64,000 nt of DNA from Brachyhypopomus gauderio (GCF_052324685.1 NW_027506898.1:1371501-1435500), one strand, 5' to 3'; numbered from the stretch's first letter, positions 20,797-32,056 are shown. Notes: a model not told the origin generated them from the letters alone. Program-made: numbers and translations.

Positions 20797-21023
20797 TACA
20801 TGAGACACTTCTGAGTCTTGTTTTGCTGGGTTCACAGACCAAGTTAAGCTCAAAGTGACTTGTCATGGGAGAATGCAGGTTGCAACAACTACAGACAAGG
20901 ACTTCCAGCAACAAGATAATTAGTTGAGGTATTTGATTTGGTCAACTGAAAGACACTTTCTGTTTACAGTAGTCTTCAACAATGAAAGCTGGTACAATCC
21001 CAGATAAAGAGCATGTAGCAGAA

Positions 21024-21095
21024 AGGTTCCACCGAGAGTCGAACTCGGATCACTGGATTCAAAGTCCAGAGTGCTGACCATTACACCATGGAACC
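21024..21095 (-). tRNA. tRNA-Gln (TTG)
   Basis: Slot C, consensus, short unit. Confidence 0.95.
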
Positions 21096-21123
21096 CACAG
21101 CAAAAGTTGTTTCTAGCAAATGA

Positions 21124-21235
21124 GTTGCTGGATTCAGAGTCCAGAATGCTAACACCATGGAAACAGCAAATAGGTTTCCAACTTCTCTGCCGTTGATTTC
21201 AGAGTCTGTTGTGCTTACTACTGCATCACGCAACC
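21124..21235 (-). pseudogene. Decayed tRNA-Gln pair
   Basis: Common form. Confidence 0.78.
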
Positions 21236-21490
21236 AAAGAAATTAGCTTTTGTGAATACTGTTTTGCTGAACACATAGCAAAACATCCTGTCCTGAGACC
21301 CTAGCATATTTGGATTTAAATGACTTCACCAATTCTAGGATAATCAGAAAGCTGTTTGCCACAAGAACAAGCATGTAAAAATTCTGAAAACAATTCATGA
21401 AATATGCTGGAATTATATAGACCGCAAGCATGTGATAGAGCTTGCATGGAGAAAAGACCTGCAAGCTGGAATCAACACTAATGAATCAAA

Positions 21491-21562
21491 AGGTTCCACT
21501 GAGAGTTGAACTCAGATTGCTGGATTCAGAGTCCAGAGTGCTAACCATTACACCATGGAACC
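21491..21562 (-). tRNA. tRNA-Gln (CTG)
   Basis: Slot A, consensus. Confidence 0.96.
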
Positions 21563-21790
21563 TAAAAGATAAGTTCTGATTCTTCTGTTTTGCTGGGTTC
21601 ACAGACCAAGTTAAGCTCAAAGTGACTTGTCTTGAGAGGATGCAAGTTGCAACAACTACAGACAAGGACTTCCAGCAACAAGATATTTAGTTGAGGTATT
21701 CGATTTGGTCAACTTAAAGACACTTTCTGTTTACAGTAGTCTTCAACAATGAAAGCTGGTACAATCCCAGATAAAGAGCATGTAGCAGAA

Positions 21791-21862
21791 AGGTTCCACT
21801 GAGAGTCGAACTCGGATTGCTGGATTCAGAGTCCAGAGTGCTAACCATTACACCATGGAACC
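21791..21862 (-). tRNA. tRNA-Gln (CTG), T-stem mismatch
   Basis: Slot B, C50-A64 mismatch; duplicate of 13263. Confidence 0.88.
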
Positions 21863-22089
21863 TACATGAGACACTTCTGAGTCTTGTTTTGCTGGGTTCA
21901 CAGACCAAGTTAAGCTCAAAGTGACTTGTCATGGGAGAATGCATGTTGCAACAACTACAGACAAGGACTTCCAGCAACAAGATAATTAGTTGAGGTATTT
22001 GATTTGGTCAACTGAAAGACACTTTCTGTTTACAGTAGTCTTCAACAATGAAAGCTGGTACAATCCCAGATAAAGAGCATGTAGCAGAA

Positions 22090-22161
22090 AGGTTCCACCG
22101 AGAGTCGAACTCGGATCACTGGATTCAAAGTCCAGAGTGCTGACCATTACACCATGGAACC
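22090..22161 (-). tRNA. tRNA-Gln (TTG)
   Basis: Slot C, consensus. Confidence 0.95.
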
Positions 22162-22189
22162 CACAGCAAAAGTTGTTTCTAGCAAATGA

Positions 22190-22301
22190 GTTGCTGGATT
22201 CAGAGTCCAGAATGCTAACACCATGGAAACAGCAAATAGGTTTCCAACTTCTCTGCCGTTGATTTCAGAGTCTGTTGTGCTTACTACTGCATCACGCAAC
22301 C
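22190..22301 (-). pseudogene. Decayed tRNA-Gln pair
   Basis: Common form. Confidence 0.78.
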
Positions 22302-22556
22302 AAAGAAATTAGCTTTTGTGAATACTGTTTTGCTGAACACATAGCAAAACATCCTGTCCTGAGACCCTAGCATATTTGGATTTAAATGACTTCACCAATT
22401 CTAGGATAATCAGAAAGCTGTTTGCCACAAGAACAAGCATGTAAAAATTCTGAAAACAATTCATGAAATATGCTGGAATTATATAGACCGCAAGCATGTG
22501 ATAGAGCTTGCATGGAGAAAAGACCTGCAAGCTGGAATCAACACTAATGAATCAAA

Positions 22557-22628
22557 AGGTTCCACTGAGAGTTGAACTCAGATTGCTGGATTTAGAGTCC
22601 AGAGTGCTAACCATTACACCATGGAACC
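22557..22628 (-). tRNA. Putative amber-suppressor tRNA (CTA)
   Basis: Slot A, loop CTCTAAA, stems and TTTT intact; 8,528-bp duplicate of 14029. Confidence 0.88.
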
Positions 22629-22856
22629 TAAAAGATAAGTTCGGATTCTTCTGTTTTGCTGGGTTCACAGACCAAGTTAAGCTCAAAGTGACTTGTCTTG
22701 AGAGGATGCAAGTTGCAACAACTACAGACAAGGACTTCCAGCAACAAGATATTTAGTTGAGGTATTCGATTTGGTCAACTGAAAGACACTTTCTGTTTAC
22801 AGTAGTCTTCAACAATGAAAGCTGGTACAATCCCAGATAAAGAGCATGTATCAGAA

Positions 22857-22928
22857 AGGTTCCACCGAGAGTCGAACTCGGATTGCTGGATTCAGAGTCC
22901 AGAGTGCTAACCATTACACCATGGAACC
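22857..22928 (-). tRNA. tRNA-Gln (CTG)
   Basis: Slot B, consensus, GTATCAG flank. Confidence 0.95.
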
Positions 22929-23155
22929 TACATTAGACATTTCTGAGTCTTGTTTTGCTGGGTTCACAGACCAAGTTAAGCTCAAAGTGACTTGTCATGG
23001 GAGAATGCATGTTGCAACAACTACAGACAAGGACTTCCAGCAACAAGATAATTAGTTGAGGTATTTGATTTGGTCAACTGAAAGACACTTTCTGTTTACA
23101 GTAGTCTTCAACAATGAAAGCTGGTACAATCCCAGATAAAGAGCATGTAGCAGAA

Positions 23156-23227
23156 AGGTTCCACCGAGAGTCGAACTCGGATCACTGGATTCAAAGTCCA
23201 GAGTGCTGACCATTACACCATGGAACC
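23156..23227 (-). tRNA. tRNA-Gln (TTG)
   Basis: Slot C, consensus. Confidence 0.95.
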
Positions 23228-23255
23228 CACAGCAAAAGTTGTTTCTAGCAAATGA

Positions 23256-23367
23256 GTTGCTGGATTCAGAGTCCAGAATGCTAACACCATGGAAACAGCA
23301 AATAGGTTTCCAACTTCTCTGCCGTTGATTTCAGAGTCTGTTGTGCTTACTACTGCATCACGCAACC
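23256..23367 (-). pseudogene. Decayed tRNA-Gln pair
   Basis: Common form. Confidence 0.78.
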
Positions 23368-23622
23368 AAAGAAATTAGCTTTTGTGAATACTGTTTTGCT
23401 GAACACATAGCAAAACATCCTGTCCTGAGACCCTAGCATATTTGGATTTAAATGACTTCACCAATTCTAGGATAATCAGAAAGCTGTTTGCCACAAGAAC
23501 AAGCATGTAAAAATTCTGAAAACAATTCATGAAATATGCTGGAATTATATAGACCGCAAGCATGTGATAGAGCTTGCATGGAGAAAAGACCTGCAAGCTG
23601 GAATCAACACTAATGAATCAAA

Positions 23623-23694
23623 AGGTTCCACTGAGAGTTGAACTCAGATTGCTGGATTTAGAGTCCAGAGTGCTAACCATTACACCATGGAACC
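23623..23694 (-). tRNA. Putative amber-suppressor tRNA (CTA)
   Basis: Slot A; duplicate of 15095. Confidence 0.88.
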
Positions 23695-23922
23695 TAAAAG
23701 ATAAGTTCGGATTCTTCTGTTTTGCTGGGTTCACAGACCAAGTTAAGCTCAAAGTGACTTGTCTTGAGAGGATGCAAGTTGCAACAACTACAGACAAGGA
23801 CTTCCAGCAACAAGATATTTAGTTGAGGTATTCGATTTGGTCAACTGAAAGACACTTTCTGTTTACAGTAGTCTTCAACAATGAAAGCTGGTACAATCCC
23901 AGATAAAGAGCATGTAGCAGAA

Positions 23923-23994
23923 AGGTTCCACCGAGAGTCGAACTCGGATTGCTGGATTCAGAGTCCAGAGTGCTAACCATTACACCATGGAACC
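23923..23994 (-). tRNA. tRNA-Gln (CTG), B/A hybrid locus
   Basis: Slot-B gene with slot-A upstream flank; duplicate of 15395. Confidence 0.95.
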
Positions 23995-24222
23995 TAAAAG
24001 ATAAGTTCTGATTCTTCTGTTTTGCTGGGTTCACAGACCAAGTTAAGCTCAAAGTGACTTGTCTTGAGAGGATGCAAGTTGCAACAACTACAGACAAGGA
24101 CTTCCAGCAACAAGATATTTAGTTGAGGTATTCGATTTGGTCAACTTAAAGACACTTTCTGTTTACAGTAGTCTTCAACAATGAAAGCTGGTACAATCCC
24201 AGATAAAGAGCATGTAGCAGAA

Positions 24223-24294
24223 AGGTTCCACTGAGAGTCGAACTCGGATTGCTGGATTCAGAGTCCAGAGTGCTAACCATTACACCATGGAACC
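24223..24294 (-). tRNA. tRNA-Gln (CTG), T-stem mismatch
   Basis: Extra slot B, C50-A64 mismatch. Confidence 0.88.
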
Positions 24295-24521
24295 TACATG
24301 AGACACTTCTGAGTCTTGTTTTGCTGGGTTCACAGACCAAGTTAAGCTCAAAGTGACTTGTCATGGGAGAATGCATGTTGCAACAACTACAGACAAGGAC
24401 TTCCAGCAACAAGATAATTAGTTGAGGTATTTGATTTGGTCAACTGAAAGACACTTTCTGTTTACAGTAGTCTTCAACAATGAAAGCTGGTACAATCCCA
24501 GATAAAGAGCATGTAGCAGAA

Positions 24522-24593
24522 AGGTTCCACCGAGAGTCGAACTCGGATCACTGGATTCAAAGTCCAGAGTGCTGACCATTACACCATGGAACC
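24522..24593 (-). tRNA. tRNA-Gln (TTG)
   Basis: Slot C, consensus. Confidence 0.95.
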
Positions 24594-24621
24594 CACAGCA
24601 AAAGTTGTTTCTAGCAAATGA

Positions 24622-24733
24622 GTTGCTGGATTCAGAGTCCAGAATGCTAACACCATGGAAACAGCAAATAGGTTTCCAACTTCTCTGCCGTTGATTTCAG
24701 AGTCTGTTGTGCTTACTACTGCATCACGCAACC
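24622..24733 (-). pseudogene. Decayed tRNA-Gln pair
   Basis: Common form. Confidence 0.78.
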
Positions 24734-24988
24734 AAAGAAATTAGCTTTTGTGAATACTGTTTTGCTGAACACATAGCAAAACATCCTGTCCTGAGACCCT
24801 AGCATATTTGGATTTAAATGACTTCACCAATTCTAGGATAATCAGAAAGCTGTTTGCCACAAGAACAAGCATGTAAAAATTCTGAAAACAATTCATGAAA
24901 TATGCTGGAATTATATAGACCGCAAGCATGTGATAGAGCTTGCATGGAGAAAAGACCTGCAAGCTGGAATCAACACTAATGAATCAAA

Positions 24989-25060
24989 AGGTTCCACTGA
25001 GAGTTGAACTCAGATTGCTGGATTTAGAGTCCAGAGTGCTAACCATTACACCATGGAACC
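24989..25060 (-). tRNA. Putative amber-suppressor tRNA (CTA)
   Basis: Slot A; copy 2 of the 2,432-bp super-unit. Confidence 0.88.
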
Positions 25061-25288
25061 TAAAAGATAAGTTCGGATTCTTCTGTTTTGCTGGGTTCAC
25101 AGACCAAGTTAAGCTCAAAGTGACTTGTCTTGAGAGGATGCAAGTTGCAACAACTACAGACAAGGACTTCCAGCAACAAGATATTTAGTTGAGGTATTCG
25201 ATTTGGTCAACTGAAAGACACTTTCTGTTTACAGTAGTCTTCAACAATGAAAGCTGGTACAATCCCAGATAAAGAGCATGTATCAGAA

Positions 25289-25360
25289 AGGTTCCACCGA
25301 GAGTCGAACTCGGATTGCTGGATTCAGAGTCCAGAGTGCTAACCATTACACCATGGAACC
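25289..25360 (-). tRNA. tRNA-Gln (CTG)
   Basis: Slot B, consensus, GTATCAG flank. Confidence 0.95.
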
Positions 25361-25587
25361 TACATTAGACATTTCTGAGTCTTGTTTTGCTGGGTTCACA
25401 GACCAAGTTAAGCTCAAAGTGACTTGTCATGGGAGAATGCATGTTGCAACAACTACAGACAAGGACTTCCAGCAACAAGATAATTAGTTGAGGTATTTGA
25501 TTTGGTCAACTGAAAGACACTTTCTGTTTACAGTAGTCTTCAACAATGAAAGCTGGTACAATCCCAGATAAAGAGCATGTAGCAGAA

Positions 25588-25659
25588 AGGTTCCACCGAG
25601 AGTCGAACTCGGATCACTGGATTCAAAGTCCAGAGTGCTGACCATTACACCATGGAACC
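25588..25659 (-). tRNA. tRNA-Gln (TTG)
   Basis: Slot C, consensus. Confidence 0.95.
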
Positions 25660-25687
25660 CACAGCAAAAGTTGTTTCTAGCAAATGA

Positions 25688-25799
25688 GTTGCTGGATTCA
25701 GAGTCCAGAATGCTAACACCATGGAAACAGCAAATAGGTTTCCAACTTCTCTGCCGTTGATTTCAGAGTCTGTTGTGCTTACTACTGCATCACGCAACC
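25688..25799 (-). pseudogene. Decayed tRNA-Gln pair
   Basis: Common form. Confidence 0.78.
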
Positions 25800-26054
25800 A
25801 AAGAAATTAGCTTTTGTGAATACTGTTTTGCTGAACACATAGCAAAACATCCTGTCCTGAGACCCTAGCATATTTGGATTTAAATGACTTCACCAATTCT
25901 AGGATAATCAGAAAGCTGTTTGCCACAAGAACAAGCATGTAAAAATTCTGAAAACAATTCATGAAATATGCTGGAATTATATAGACCGCAAGCATGTGAT
26001 AGAGCTATCATGGAGAAAAGACCTGCAAGCTGGAATCAACACTAATGAATCAAA

Positions 26055-26126
26055 AGGTTCCACTGAGAGTTGAACTCAGATTGCTGGATTTAGAGTCCAG
26101 AGTGCTAACCATTACACCATGGAACC
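26055..26126 (-). tRNA. Putative amber-suppressor tRNA (CTA)
   Basis: Slot A; downstream spacer has the private GAGCTATCATGG, the gene itself is unchanged. Confidence 0.88.
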
Positions 26127-26354
26127 TAAAAGATAAGTTCGGATTCTTCTGTTTTGCTGGGTTCACAGACCAAGTTAAGCTCAAAGTGACTTGTCTTGAG
26201 AGGATGCAAGTTGCAACAACTACAGACAAGGACTTCCAGCAACAAGATATTTAGTTGAGGTATTCGATTTGGTCAACTGAAAGACACTTTCTGTTTACAG
26301 TAGTCTTCAACAATGAAAGCTGGTACAATCCCAGATAAAGAGCATGTAGCAGAA

Positions 26355-26426
26355 AGGTTCCACCGAGAGTCGAACTCGGATTGCTGGATTCAGAGTCCAG
26401 AGTGCTAACCATTACACCATGGAACC
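26355..26426 (-). tRNA. tRNA-Gln (CTG), B/A hybrid locus
   Basis: Slot-B gene, slot-A upstream flank. Confidence 0.95.
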
Positions 26427-26654
26427 TAAAAGATAAGTTCTGATTCTTCTGTTTTGCTGGGTTCACAGACCAAGTTAAGCTCAAAGTGACTTGTCTTGAG
26501 AGGATGCAAGTTGCAACAACTACAGACAAGGACTTCCAGCAACAAGATATTTAGTTGAGGTATTCGATTTGGTCAACTTAAAGACACTTTCTGTTTACAG
26601 TAGTCTTCAACAATGAAAGCTGGTACAATCCCAGATAAAGAGCATGTAGCAGAA

Positions 26655-26726
26655 AGGTTCCACTGAGAGTCGAACTCGGATTGCTGGATTCAGAGTCCAG
26701 AGTGCTAACCATTACACCATGGAACC
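26655..26726 (-). tRNA. tRNA-Gln (CTG), T-stem mismatch
   Basis: Extra slot B, C50-A64 mismatch. Confidence 0.88.
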
Positions 26727-26953
26727 TACATGAGACACTTCTGAGTCTTGTTTTGCTGGGTTCACAGACCAAGTTAAGCTCAAAGTGACTTGTCATGGGA
26801 GAATGCATGTTGCAACAACTACAGACAAGGACTTCCAGCAACAAGATAATTAGTTGAGGTATTTGATTTGGTCAACTGAAAGACACTTTCTGTTTACAGT
26901 AGTCTTCAACAATGAAAGCTGGTACAATCCCAGATAAAGAGCATGTAGCAGAA

Positions 26954-27025
26954 AGGTTCCACCGAGAGTCGAACTCGGATCACTGGATTCAAAGTCCAGA
27001 GTGCTGACCATTACACCATGGAACC
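26954..27025 (-). tRNA. tRNA-Gln (TTG)
   Basis: Slot C, consensus. Confidence 0.95.
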
Positions 27026-27053
27026 CACAGCAAAAGTTGTTTCTAGCAAATGA

Positions 27054-27165
27054 GTTGCTGGATTCAGAGTCCAGAATGCTAACACCATGGAAACAGCAAA
27101 TAGGTTTCCAACTTCTCTGCCGTTGATTTCAGAGTCTGTTGTGCTTACTACTGCATCACGCAACC
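27054..27165 (-). pseudogene. Decayed tRNA-Gln pair
   Basis: Common form. Confidence 0.78.
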
Positions 27166-27420
27166 AAAGAAATTAGCTTTTGTGAATACTGTTTTGCTGA
27201 ACACATAGCAAAACATCCTGTCCTGAGACCCTAGCATATTTGGATTTAAATGACTTCACCAATTCTAGGATAATCAGAAAGCTGTTTGCCACAAGAACAA
27301 GCATGTAAAAATTCTGAAAACAATTCATGAAATATGCTGGAATTATATAGACCGCAAGCATGTGATAGAGCTTGCATGGAGAAAAGACCTGCAAGCTGGA
27401 ATCAACACTAATGAATCAAA

Positions 27421-27492
27421 AGGTTCCACTGAGAGTTGAACTCAGATTGCTGGATTTAGAGTCCAGAGTGCTAACCATTACACCATGGAACC
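27421..27492 (-). tRNA. Putative amber-suppressor tRNA (CTA)
   Basis: Slot A; copy 3 of the 2,432-bp super-unit. Confidence 0.88.
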
Positions 27493-27720
27493 TAAAAGAT
27501 AAGTTCGGATTCTTCTGTTTTGCTGGGTTCACAGACCAAGTTAAGCTCAAAGTGACTTGTCTTGAGAGGATGCAAGTTGCAACAACTACAGACAAGGACT
27601 TCCAGCAACAAGATATTTAGTTGAGGTATTCGATTTGGTCAACTGAAAGACACTTTCTGTTTACAGTAGTCTTCAACAATGAAAGCTGGTACAATCCCAG
27701 ATAAAGAGCATGTATCAGAA

Positions 27721-27792
27721 AGGTTCCACCGAGAGTCGAACTCGGATTGCTGGATTCAGAGTCCAGAGTGCTAACCATTACACCATGGAACC
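27721..27792 (-). tRNA. tRNA-Gln (CTG)
   Basis: Slot B, consensus, GTATCAG flank. Confidence 0.95.
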
Positions 27793-28019
27793 TACATTAG
27801 ACATTTCTGAGTCTTGTTTTGCTGGGTTCACAGACCAAGTTAAGCTCAAAGTGACTTGTCATGGGAGAATGCATGTTGCAACAACTACAGACAAGGACTT
27901 CCAGCAACAAGATAATTAGTTGAGGTATTTGATTTGGTCAACTGAAAGACACTTTCTGTTTACAGTAGTCTTCAACAATGAAAGCTGGTACAATCCCAGA
28001 TAAAGAGCATGTAGCAGAA

Positions 28020-28091
28020 AGGTTCCACCGAGAGTCGAACTCGGATCACTGGATTCAAAGTCCAGAGTGCTGACCATTACACCATGGAACC
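28020..28091 (-). tRNA. tRNA-Gln (TTG)
   Basis: Slot C, consensus. Confidence 0.95.
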
Positions 28092-28119
28092 CACAGCAAA
28101 AGTTGTTTCTAGCAAATGA

Positions 28120-28231
28120 GTTGCTGGATTCAGAGTTCAGAATGCTAACACCATGGAACCAGCAAATAGGTTTCCAACTTCTCTGCCGTTGATTTCAGAG
28201 TCTGTTGTGCTTACTACTGCATCACGCAACC
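28120..28231 (-). pseudogene. Decayed tRNA-Gln pair
   Basis: Truncated copy resembles the left-edge form (GAGTTCAG, GGAACC end) and not its neighbours: a likely gene-conversion or recombination trace. Confidence 0.78.
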
Positions 28232-28486
28232 AAAGAAATTAGCTTTTGTGAATACTGTTTTGCTGAACACATAGCAAAACATCCTGTCCTGAGACCCTAG
28301 CATATTTGGATTTAAATGACTTCACCAATTCTAGGATAATCAGAAAGCTGTTTGCCACAAGAACAAGCATGTAAAAATTCTGAAAACAATTCATGAAATA
28401 TGCTGGAATTATATAGACCGCAAGCATGTGATAGAGCTTGCATGGAGAAAAGACCTGCAATCTGGAATCAACACTAATGAATCAAA

Positions 28487-28558
28487 AGGTTCCACTGAGA
28501 GTTGAACTCAGATTGCTGGATTTAGAGTCCAGAGTGCTAACCATTACACCATGGAACC
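28487..28558 (-). tRNA. Putative amber-suppressor tRNA (CTA)
   Basis: Slot A; downstream spacer has private GCAATCTGG. Confidence 0.88.
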
Positions 28559-28786
28559 TAAAAGATAAGTTCGGATTCTTCTGTTTTGCTGGGTTCACAG
28601 ACCAAGTTAAGCTCAAAGTGACTTGTCTTGAGAGGATGCAAGTTGCAACAACTACAGACAAGGACTTCCAGCAACAAGATATTTAGTTGAGGTATTCGAT
28701 TTGGTCAACTGAAAGACACTTTCTGTTTACAGTAGTCTTCAACAATGAAAGCTGGTACAATCCCAGATAAAGAGCATGTAGCAGAA

Positions 28787-28858
28787 AGGTTCCACCGAGA
28801 GTCGAACTCGGATTGCTGGATTCAGAGTCCAGAGTGCTAACCATTACACCATGGAACC
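28787..28858 (-). tRNA. tRNA-Gln (CTG), B/A hybrid locus
   Basis: Slot-B gene, slot-A upstream flank. Confidence 0.95.
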
Positions 28859-29086
28859 TAAAAGATAAGTTCTGATTCTTCTGTTTTGCTGGGTTCACAG
28901 ACCAAGTTAAGCTCAAAGTGACTTGTCTTGAGAGGATGCAAGTTGCAACAACTACAGACAAGGACTTCCAGCAACAAGATATTTAGTTGAGGTATTCGAT
29001 TTGGTCAACTGAAAGACACTTTCTGTTTACAGTAGTCTTCAACAATGAAAGCTGGTACAATCCCAGATAAAGAGCATGTAGCAGAA

Positions 29087-29158
29087 AGGTTCCACCGAAA
29101 GTCGAACTCGGATTGCTGGATTCAGAGTCCAGAGTGCTAACCATTACACCATGGAACC
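29087..29158 (-). tRNA. tRNA-Gln (CTG)
   Basis: Extra slot B; C61 to T gives a G-T wobble at 53:61. Pair 50:64 is C-G here, unlike the equivalent genes at 24223 and 26655. Confidence 0.93.
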
Positions 29159-29385
29159 TACATGAGACACTTCTGAGTCTTGTTTTGCTGGGTTCACAGA
29201 CCAAGTTAAGCTCAAAGTGACTTGTCATGGGAGAATGCAGGTTGCAACAACTACAGACAAGGACTTCCAGCAACAAGATAATTAGTTGAGGTATTTGATT
29301 TGGTCAACTGAAAGACACTTTCTGTTTACAGTAGTCTTCAACAATGAAAGCTGGTACAATCCCAGATAAAGAGCATGTAGCAGAA

Positions 29386-29457
29386 AGGTTCCACCGAGAG
29401 TCGAACTCGGATCACTGGATTCAAAGTCCAGAGTGCTGACCATTACACCATGGAACC
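29386..29457 (-). tRNA. tRNA-Gln (TTG)
   Basis: Slot C, consensus. Confidence 0.95.
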
Positions 29458-29485
29458 CACAGCAAAAGTTGTTTCTAGCAAATGA

Positions 29486-29597
29486 GTTGCTGGATTCAGA
29501 GTCCAGAATGCTAACACCATGGAAACAGCAAATAGGTTTCCAACTTCTCTGCCGTTGATTTCAGAGTCTGTTGTGCTTACTACTGCATCACGCAACC
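29486..29597 (-). pseudogene. Decayed tRNA-Gln pair
   Basis: Common form. Confidence 0.78.
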
Positions 29598-29852
29598 AAA
29601 GAAATTAGCTTTTGTGAATACTGTTTTGCTGAACACATAGCAAAACATCCTGTCCTGAGACCCTAGCATATTTGGATTTAAATGACTTCACCAATTCTAG
29701 GATAATCAGAAAGCTGTTTGCCACAAGAATAAGCATGTAAAAATTCTGAAAACAATTCATGAAATATGCTGGAATTATATAGACCGCAAGCATGTGATAG
29801 AGCTTGCATGGAGAAAAGACCTGCAAGCTGGAATCAACACTAATGAATCAAA

Positions 29853-29924
29853 AGGTTCCACTGAGAGTTGAACTCAGATTGCTGGATTCAGAGTCCAGAG
29901 TGCTAACCATTACACCATAGAACC
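29853..29924 (-). tRNA. tRNA-Gln (CTG)
   Basis: Slot A with C6 to T, a T-G wobble in the acceptor stem (GGTTCTA). Upstream T run reduced. Confidence 0.93.
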
Positions 29925-30152
29925 TAAAGGATAAGTTCTGATTCTTCTGTTTTGCTGGGTTCACAGACCAAGTTAAGCTCAAAGTGACTTGTCTTGAGAG
30001 GATGCAAGTTGCAACAACTACAGACAAGGACTTCCAGCAACAAGATATTTAGTTGAGGTATTCGATTTGGTCAACTGAAAGACACTTTCTGTTTACAGTA
30101 GTCTTCAACAATGAAAGCTGGTACAATCCCAGATAAAGAGCATGTAGCAGAA

Positions 30153-30224
30153 AGGTTCCACCGAGAGTCGAACTCGGATTGCTGGATTCAGAGTCCAGAG
30201 TGCTAACCATTACACCATGGAACC
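30153..30224 (-). tRNA. tRNA-Gln (CTG)
   Basis: Slot B, consensus. Confidence 0.95.
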
Positions 30225-30451
30225 TACATGAGACTCTTCTGAGTCTTGTTTTGCTGGGTTCACAGACCAAGTTAAGCTCAAAGTGACTTGTCATGGGAGA
30301 ATGCATGTTGCAACAACTACAGACAAGGACTTCCAGCAACAAGATAATTAGTTGAGGTATTTGATTTGGTCAACTGAAAGACACTTTCTGTTTACAGTAG
30401 TCTTCAACAATGAAAGCTGGTACAATCCCAGATAAAGAGCATGTAGCAGAA

Positions 30452-30523
30452 AGGTTCCACCGAGAGTCGAACTCAGATCACTGGATTCAAAGTCCAGAGT
30501 GCTGACCATTACACCATGGAACC
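30452..30523 (-). tRNA. tRNA-Gln (TTG)
   Basis: Slot C, T-G wobble at 50:64. Confidence 0.94.
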
Positions 30524-30551
30524 CACAGCAAAAGTTGTTTCTAGCAAATGA

Positions 30552-30663
30552 GTTGCTGGATTCAGAGTCCAGAATGCTAACACCATGGAAACAGCAAATA
30601 GGTTTCCAACTTCTCTGCCGTTGATTTCAGAGTCTGTTGTGCTTACTACTGCATCACGCAACC
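30552..30663 (-). pseudogene. Decayed tRNA-Gln pair
   Basis: Common form. Confidence 0.78.
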
Positions 30664-30918
30664 AAAGAAATTAGCTTTTGTGAATACTGTTTTGCTGAAC
30701 ACATAGCAAAACATCCTGTCCTGAGACCCTAGCATATTTGGATTTAAATGACTTCACCAATTCTAGGATAATCAGAAAGCTGTTTGCCACAAGAACAAGC
30801 ATGTAAAAATTCTGAAAACAATTCATGAAATATGCTGGAATTATATAGACCGCAAGCATGTGATAGAGCTTGCATGGAGAAAAGACCTGCAAGCTGGAAT
30901 CAACACTAATGAATCAAA

Positions 30919-30990
30919 AGGTTCCACTGAGAGTTGAACTCAGATTGCTGGATTCAGAGTCCAGAGTGCTAACCATTACACCATGGAACC
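30919..30990 (-). tRNA. tRNA-Gln (CTG)
   Basis: Slot A, consensus. Confidence 0.96.
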
Positions 30991-31218
30991 TAAAAGATAA
31001 GTTCTGATTCTTCTGTTTTGCTGGGTTCACAGACCAAGTTAAGCTCAAAGTGACTTGTCTTGAGAGGATGCAAGTTGCAACAACTACAGACAAGGACTTC
31101 CAGCAACAAGATATTTAGTTGAGGTATTCGATTTGGTCAACTGAAAGACACTTTCTGTTTACAGTAGTCTTCAACAATGAAAGCTGGTACAATCCCAGAT
31201 AAAGAGCATGTAGCAGAA

Positions 31219-31290
31219 AGGTTCCACCGAGAGTCGAACTCGGATTGCTGGATTCAAAGTCCAGAGTGCTAACCATTACACCATGGAACC
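31219..31290 (-). tRNA. tRNA-Gln (TTG) in a slot-B body
   Basis: C34 to T in a slot-B gene, third copy. Confidence 0.94.
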
Positions 31291-31517
31291 TACATGAGAC
31301 ACTTCTGAGTCTTGTTTTGCTGGGTTCACAGACCAAGTTAAGCTCAAAGTGACTTGTCATGGGAGAATGCAGGTTGCAACAACTACAGACAAGGACTTCC
31401 AGCAACAAGATAATTAGTTGAGGTATTTGATTTGGTCAACTGAAAGACACTTTCTGTTTACAGTAGTCTTCAACAATGAAAGCTGGTACAATCCCAGATA
31501 AAGAGCATGTAGCAGAA

Positions 31518-31589
31518 AGGTTCCACCGAGAGTCGAACTCGGATCACTGGATTCAAAGTCCAGAGTGCTGACCATTACACCATGGAACC
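31518..31589 (-). tRNA. tRNA-Gln (TTG)
   Basis: Slot C, consensus. Confidence 0.95.
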
Positions 31590-31617
31590 CACAGCAAAAG
31601 TTGTTTCTAGCAAATGA

Positions 31618-31729
31618 GTTGCTGGATTCAGAGTCCAGAATGCTAACACCATGGAAACAGCAAATAGGTTTCCAACTTCTCTGCCGTTGATTTCAGAGTC
31701 TGTTGTGCTTACTACTGCATCACGCAACC
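31618..31729 (-). pseudogene. Decayed tRNA-Gln pair
   Basis: Common form. Confidence 0.78.
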
Positions 31730-31984
31730 AAAGAAATTAGCTTTTGTGAATACTGTTTTGCTGAACACATAGCAAAACATCCTGTCCTGAGACCCTAGCA
31801 TATTTGGATTTAAATGACTTCACCAATTCTAGGATAATCAGAAAGCTGTTTGCCACAAGAACAAGCATGTAAAAATTCTGAAAACAATTCATGAAATATG
31901 CTGGAATTATATAGACCGCAAGCATGTGATAGAGCTTGCATGGAGAAAAGACCTGCAAGCTGGAATCAACACTAATGAATCAAA

Positions 31985-32056
31985 AGGTTCCACTGAGAGT
32001 TGAACTCAGATTGCTGGATTCAGAGTCCAGAGTGCTAACCATTACACCATGGAACC
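31985..32056 (-). tRNA. tRNA-Gln (CTG)
   Basis: Slot A, consensus, AAGTTCGG flank. Confidence 0.96.

Larger units (their letters stand above)
7490..24545 (-). repeat. 8,528-bp tandem segmental duplication (8 x 1,066)
   Basis: Private markers recur exactly 8,528 bp apart: GCTGTTCGCC near 7794 and 16322, CATGACACAC near 8306 and 16834, GTATCAG near 9290 and 17818, ACAATCCAAG near 11401 and 19929, the short unit at 12198 and 20726, and CTA genes at 14029/15095 and 22557/23623. Markers upstream of about 7490 do not match. Copy 1 is about 7490-16017 and copy 2 about 16018-24545. One private change in copy 1 (slot C at 9598) is absent from copy 2. Confidence 0.85.
22558..29853 (-). repeat. 2,432-bp super-unit, three tandem copies
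   Basis: The order A(CTA)-B-C-A(CTA)-B-B-C repeats at 22558, 24990 and 27422. One earlier copy lies at 14030-16461. The middle copy has a private GAGCTATCATGG near 26003. The last copy has private GCAATCTGG near 28458 and AACCAGC near 28156, so the copies are old enough to have diverged slightly. Confidence 0.88.
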
